In this document: piece by piece, positions 7,344 to 9,273 of the stretch | Layout: the number at the start of each line of letters is the position of its first letter | Position numbering within the stretch: position 1 is the first letter of the stretch | Assembly: GCA_021796055.1 (NCBI GenBank) | Contig: JAJYOS010000191.1 | Coordinates: forward strand, 1 to 9,273 | Length of the DNA: 9,273 nt | Source of the DNA: Bacteroidota bacterium | Lineage (GTDB): Bacteria > Bacteroidota > Kryptoniia > Kryptoniales > JAKASW01 | Direction of reading: 5' to 3' | Position numbers and translations under genes: made by a program | Notes under the pieces: model-generated | Told to the model about the DNA's origin: nothing | The model's input: only the letters and a program-made list of their open reading frames with translations | Databases searched by the model: none

Positions 7344-7546
7344 AGCTAGGATTCTCACTAAAACCTCGTGGCGCTTTTTCCTTCAGGAGCGAAGGACGAT
7401 GGTTTGGTATGGCAGAGGAATCATCAGGGATTCTGCCAACATATCAGAGCGCAATAGTAGATCTCCAGAAATGGCTCGTCATGTCCCCACAAGACTTGAG
7501 AACTGCGGCATCGGCGGCGCTTACGATAATGAGGAGAATGAAATGA
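7340..7546 (+). CDS. Possible small ORF (68 codons) bridging the two caspase-family genes
   Basis: The ATG at 7340 overlaps the caspase stop as ATGA, and the stop at 7544-7546 overlaps the next ATG (7543) as ATGA, so the ORF exactly fills the gap as in tightly coupled operons. A purine-rich stretch (GAGAG 7326-7330, AGAG 7334-7337) could serve as its ribosome binding site. The product would be a small basic protein with an amphipathic, Ala-rich C-terminal half (LRTAASAALTIMRRMK), no signal peptide and no family I recognise. The double overlap may be chance, since the sequence AATGA occurs at both junctions. An alternative use of the same bases is an N-terminal extension of the next gene from 7399, which I reject because it would bury the signal peptide. 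Confidence 0.27.
   Translation: MKLGFSLKPRGAFSFRSEGRWFGMAEESSGILPTYQSAIVDLQKWLVMSPQDLRTAASAALTIMRRMK
7531..7536 (+). promoter_or_regulatory. Shine-Dalgarno that sets the start of the broken paralogue at 7543
   Basis: GAGGAG sits 6 bases before the ATG at 7543. That start places a clean signal peptide at the N-terminus, whereas the longer same-frame start at 7399 would add 48 residues in front of it and has no such site. Confidence 0.65.
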
Positions 7547-8049
7547 ACAATAAGGTTTACCCGACTGTTAGTACACTCTTGGTGACGCTGGGTTGTGTCG
7601 TGACCTTTGCTTTAGGCGTCTACGCTCAAAACATGTCACAGAGAGATTCACCGTACACGTTGATCTTGGAAGAGTTTAACAGCTCGACAGTTGGGACAGC
7701 GCACGGAATCATTTACTCGACCGCTGTTGGCGATGCGGGGGCAGTCTTCTCATATCGAAACGACAGCCGCATCGAATATTCGTTTAACAATCGATTCCCA
7801 AGACAGGGTACTTTGGAGTTTCTTATTAAGATCCACTCCGGGTACCACTACGACAATTATGCGTTCCACTCTTCTGACACGACTGCTCAAATTTTTGGCA
7901 CGGACATCCCTGGCGGAGATGTTTATTGGCCAGGCGGGATGACCCTTAGAGTGACGAGAAACGGGATAATTTATTGGTCCACCGAGACGAAATACGGTCA
8001 GCCGGTGACCCATAATGCAGTTGCAAAAGTCACTCGTTTTCGGTTTTGA
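7543..8049 (+). CDS. 5' fragment of the broken paralogue: secreted LamG-like domain, truncated
   Basis: As it stands this ORF encodes 168 residues: a signal peptide (hydrophobic 9-25, cleavage after A28), then a beta-rich segment starting YTLILEEFN and ending AKVTRFRF before TGA. It resembles the first half of a LamG/concanavalin-A-like lectin fold, a family that commonly binds carbohydrates. The second half of the fold lies after the stop, so the fragment is unlikely to fold alone. It could be the real product only if the TGA is read through. Confidence 0.6.
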   Translation: MNNKVYPTVSTLLVTLGCVVTFALGVYAQNMSQRDSPYTLILEEFNSSTVGTAHGIIYSTAVGDAGAVFSYRNDSRIEYSFNNRFPRQGTLEFLIKIHSGYHYDNYAFHSSDTTAQIFGTDIPGGDVYWPGGMTLRVTRNGIIYWSTETKYGQPVTHNAVAKVTRFRF

Positions 8050-8082
8050 GAATGGCATACGATTGGAATTAGCTACGGCAGT

Positions 8083-8088
8083 GAAGGG
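8083..8088 (+). promoter_or_regulatory. Possible re-initiation site after the internal stop
   Basis: GAAGGG lies 9 bases before the ATG at 8098, 48 bases after the internal TGA. Ribosomes ending at 8049 could restart here, giving a 363-residue product without a signal peptide. The bases also encode conserved-looking LamG sequence, so the match may be coincidental. Confidence 0.25.
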
Positions 8089-8097
8089 CAGTACATA

Positions 8098-9189
8098 ATG
8101 GTCGACGGGTCCATAGTTTATTCCGATCCCTCATTCACCATGATCATGGGCAGCGCCGGGAATTTCAAATCACCGGTTGATGTTCCAGCTATCGGACAAA
8201 ACGTCTCGGGATTCTGGGCGTACCACAGATATGATGGCGGTTTCAACGGGATTGTCGGCCGCTTTCGCGCTTCTTCCGCCCAAAGAGATTGGGTGATCTC
8301 AGCTACGCCTCCTCTGCTATCTTCATTACCTCCCTCATTATCAGCCAATGTGTCTTTCTCGGAGCCTTCCGGAAACAACCTGCTTGATGCAGATGAACAG
8401 GGGAAGATAACTGTAAAGGTCAATAATTCAGGAAAAGGTGACGCTTACGGATTAAGTGTAAAGATCGAACCGAGTAGTTATGATGGATTATCATATTCTC
8501 CGACTTTGGACATTGGTGACATTCCCGCTGGTGGAAGCAAAACAATCGAAATACCGGTAACAGCACTTCAGGACGTTTCATCAGGAGATGTTTCTCTTGT
8601 TTTAAAATTCATTGAGGCCAACGGTTTTGAACCGCCCCCGACTAAAATTGTTTTCACCACAAAAGCGTTTGTTCCCCCGAAACTTGTGGTTTCAGACGTA
8701 GGTGTCGAAGATGCAGAGGGCGGCAGCATAATCCAGCCAGGCAAAGTTGTAAGTATCACAGCAAGGATACAGAACGCAGGTTTGGGTGACGCAAGAGATG
8801 TGAACGCCAGCGTTCGATTAGGCCAAAATGTTTTTCTCGCGCAAGATAGCAAAACGACTTTTCAACTCGGCAGTCTCGCGCCAGGCCAGTACAAAGATAT
8901 AAAATTCAGTCTATACACAAACAATCGTGCTACAGACGTCCCTGTATACGTTGACTTGATGGAGCATTACGGCTCTTATGGCCTGAGCAATTACAGACTC
9001 CCGCTCGCTTTCAACAGACCGATGGCAAAGTTGAACGAGATAGTTGTTCAGCCAAAAGAACAGCTGACACCCGCCATCGAAATTTCGAAAGGTTTGAGTA
9101 TCGATGTTGATTCGAATATTCCTCATGCAAGAGAGGGAAATCCCAATGCAGTTGCGTTAATATTAGCAATCATTAGTGTCCAACTATAA
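8098..9189 (+). CDS. 3' fragment of the broken paralogue: end of LamG-like domain plus two CARDB-like domains
   Basis: This 363-codon ORF is in the same frame as the fragment ending at 8049. Residues 1-65 finish the LamG-like fold (MVDGSIVYSD...GIVGRFRAS, the usual closing strand). Residues 81-358 match the CARDB-like domains and caspase entry strand of the intact gene, with about 61% identity by hand count. The final residues (IISVQL) are out of frame: a shift after ILAI at 9171 brings in the TAA at 9187. No signal peptide, His or Cys of the peptidase dyad is encoded, so this product would be non-catalytic and cytoplasmic unless rejoined with its 5' part. Confidence 0.7.
   Translation: MVDGSIVYSDPSFTMIMGSAGNFKSPVDVPAIGQNVSGFWAYHRYDGGFNGIVGRFRASSAQRDWVISATPPLLSSLPPSLSANVSFSEPSGNNLLDADEQGKITVKVNNSGKGDAYGLSVKIEPSSYDGLSYSPTLDIGDIPAGGSKTIEIPVTALQDVSSGDVSLVLKFIEANGFEPPPTKIVFTTKAFVPPKLVVSDVGVEDAEGGSIIQPGKVVSITARIQNAGLGDARDVNASVRLGQNVFLAQDSKTTFQLGSLAPGQYKDIKFSLYTNNRATDVPVYVDLMEHYGSYGLSNYRLPLAFNRPMAKLNEIVVQPKEQLTPAIEISKGLSIDVDSNIPHAREGNPNAVALILAIISVQL
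8338..9171 (+). repeat. Duplicated CARDB-like double-domain module, copy B (broken gene)
   Basis: This is the partner of 5754-6593, two codons shorter (the D-P after V-R-x-G in copy A is missing). The match begins just after a Pro/Ser-rich linker (PPLLSSLPPSLS) that follows the LamG-like domain, as expected for a cassette joined to a different N-terminus. Third positions differ widely, so the duplication is old and both copies were long under protein-level selection. Confidence 0.88.
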
Positions 9190-9273
9190 GTCGAATAAAT
9201 TCAATTGGTTATCGAGATGGTGCTGTTGAAATTCGGGTCGTGTATCTGTAAGTGCTTGAGAAACAGGTGTTTT
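9172..9273 (+). pseudogene. Frameshifted remnant of the caspase-domain N-terminus
   Basis: Against the intact copy (residues 609-640, SNYQNP...YAKHDGAVIRQYLIKALG) the pieces fall in different frames: S-N-Y at 9179-9187, Y-R-D-G-A-V-E-I-R-V-V-Y-L at 9210-9248, and K-C-L-R-N-R-C-F at 9250-9273. From SNY to DGAV the copy has 28 bases instead of 39. The His and Cys regions would lie beyond the edge. Confidence 0.6.

Larger units (their letters stand above)
7543..9273 (+). pseudogene. Broken paralogue of the caspase-like gene (signal peptide, LamG-like, CARDB-like, degraded caspase), continuing past the right edge
   Basis: Reading through the TGA at 8047-8049 gives one continuous frame from 7543 to 9171: signal peptide (residues 1-28, cleavage after VYA), a LamG/concanavalin-like domain (about 38-240), the two CARDB-like domains and the first strand of the caspase domain. 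The stop lies directly before EWHTIGISYG...YIMVDG, the conserved 'W-H-x-[VI]...[LI]xVDG' strand pair of LamG domains, so both sides clearly belong to one ancestral gene. Beyond 9171, homology to the intact caspase domain jumps frames: SNY in frame 2 (9179-9187), DGAV near 9216-9227 in frame 3, then frame 1 from about 9250. At least one nonsense change and several indels argue for a pseudogene, or for sequence errors near the edge. A gene using TGA as an amino acid is ruled out because all three complete genes end in TGA. Confidence 0.8.

Noticed and set aside
7399..7542. Longer start at 7399 for the LamG-like gene
   Set aside because: It would add 48 residues before a clean signal peptide; the ATG at 7543 has GAGGAG six bases upstream and fits secretion.
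8047..8049. Selenocysteine or recoded TGA (alternative genetic code)
   Set aside because: The site is in a LamG core where no Sec is known, no obvious SECIS-like hairpin follows, and the three complete genes in the window stop at TGA.
1..9273. CRISPR arrays, tRNA/rRNA genes, insertion sequences, rho-independent terminators
   Set aside because: No direct-repeat/spacer pattern, tRNA-like cloverleaf, transposase or convincing GC hairpin with T-tract was seen on reading through the window.

Overview
The window comes from a Gram-negative bacterium of the Bacteroidota/Chlorobiota/Ignavibacteriota (FCB) group. The strongest evidence is the pair of C-terminal type IX secretion (T9SS) sorting domains, with the 'NYPNPFNP...VYD.LGRE...LPSGVY.YRL' pattern typical of Ignavibacteria-like genomes. 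GC content looks moderate, and every supported gene is on the + strand with short gaps or stop/start overlaps, so the stretch is probably one transcription unit for exported proteins.

Layout: (1) Bases 1-135 may hold the 3' end of an upstream gene, which is unresolved. (2) 132-2228 encodes a secreted protein with 13 Asp-box (BNR) repeats and a T9SS tail. (3) 2274-4541 encodes a second secreted propeller with about 11 'Y/F-D-G-T-x-W' repeats of the two-component-regulator-propeller type and its own T9SS tail. (4) 4542-4769 is a gap with no convincing gene. (5) 4770-7343 encodes a large predicted lipoprotein: two hydrophobic segments, a carboxypeptidase-regulatory-like fold, an SH3b-like domain, two CARDB-like Ig domains, and a C-terminal caspase-like (C14/metacaspase-type) peptidase with a His/Cys dyad and a perfect EF-hand-type calcium loop. 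(6) 7340-7546 is a possible 68-codon ORF joined by ATGA overlaps on both sides. (7) From 7543 to the right edge lies a broken second member of the caspase family. It has a signal peptide and a LamG/concanavalin-like domain interrupted by an in-frame TGA, then the same two CARDB-like domains (about 61% identical over 278 aligned residues, counted by hand), then a caspase domain that breaks into several frames within its first 35 or so residues.

Working idea (inference): the locus makes a set of envelope or cell-surface proteins, two T9SS-delivered propellers and one or two exported, possibly calcium-dependent caspase-like proteases. The proteases share a CARDB-caspase body but carry different N-terminal anchoring or recognition modules. 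The tandem copy has lost function, or looks lost because of sequence errors near the right edge. The main points of interest are the architecture of the exported caspase, the module swap between tandem copies, and the lesions in the second copy.
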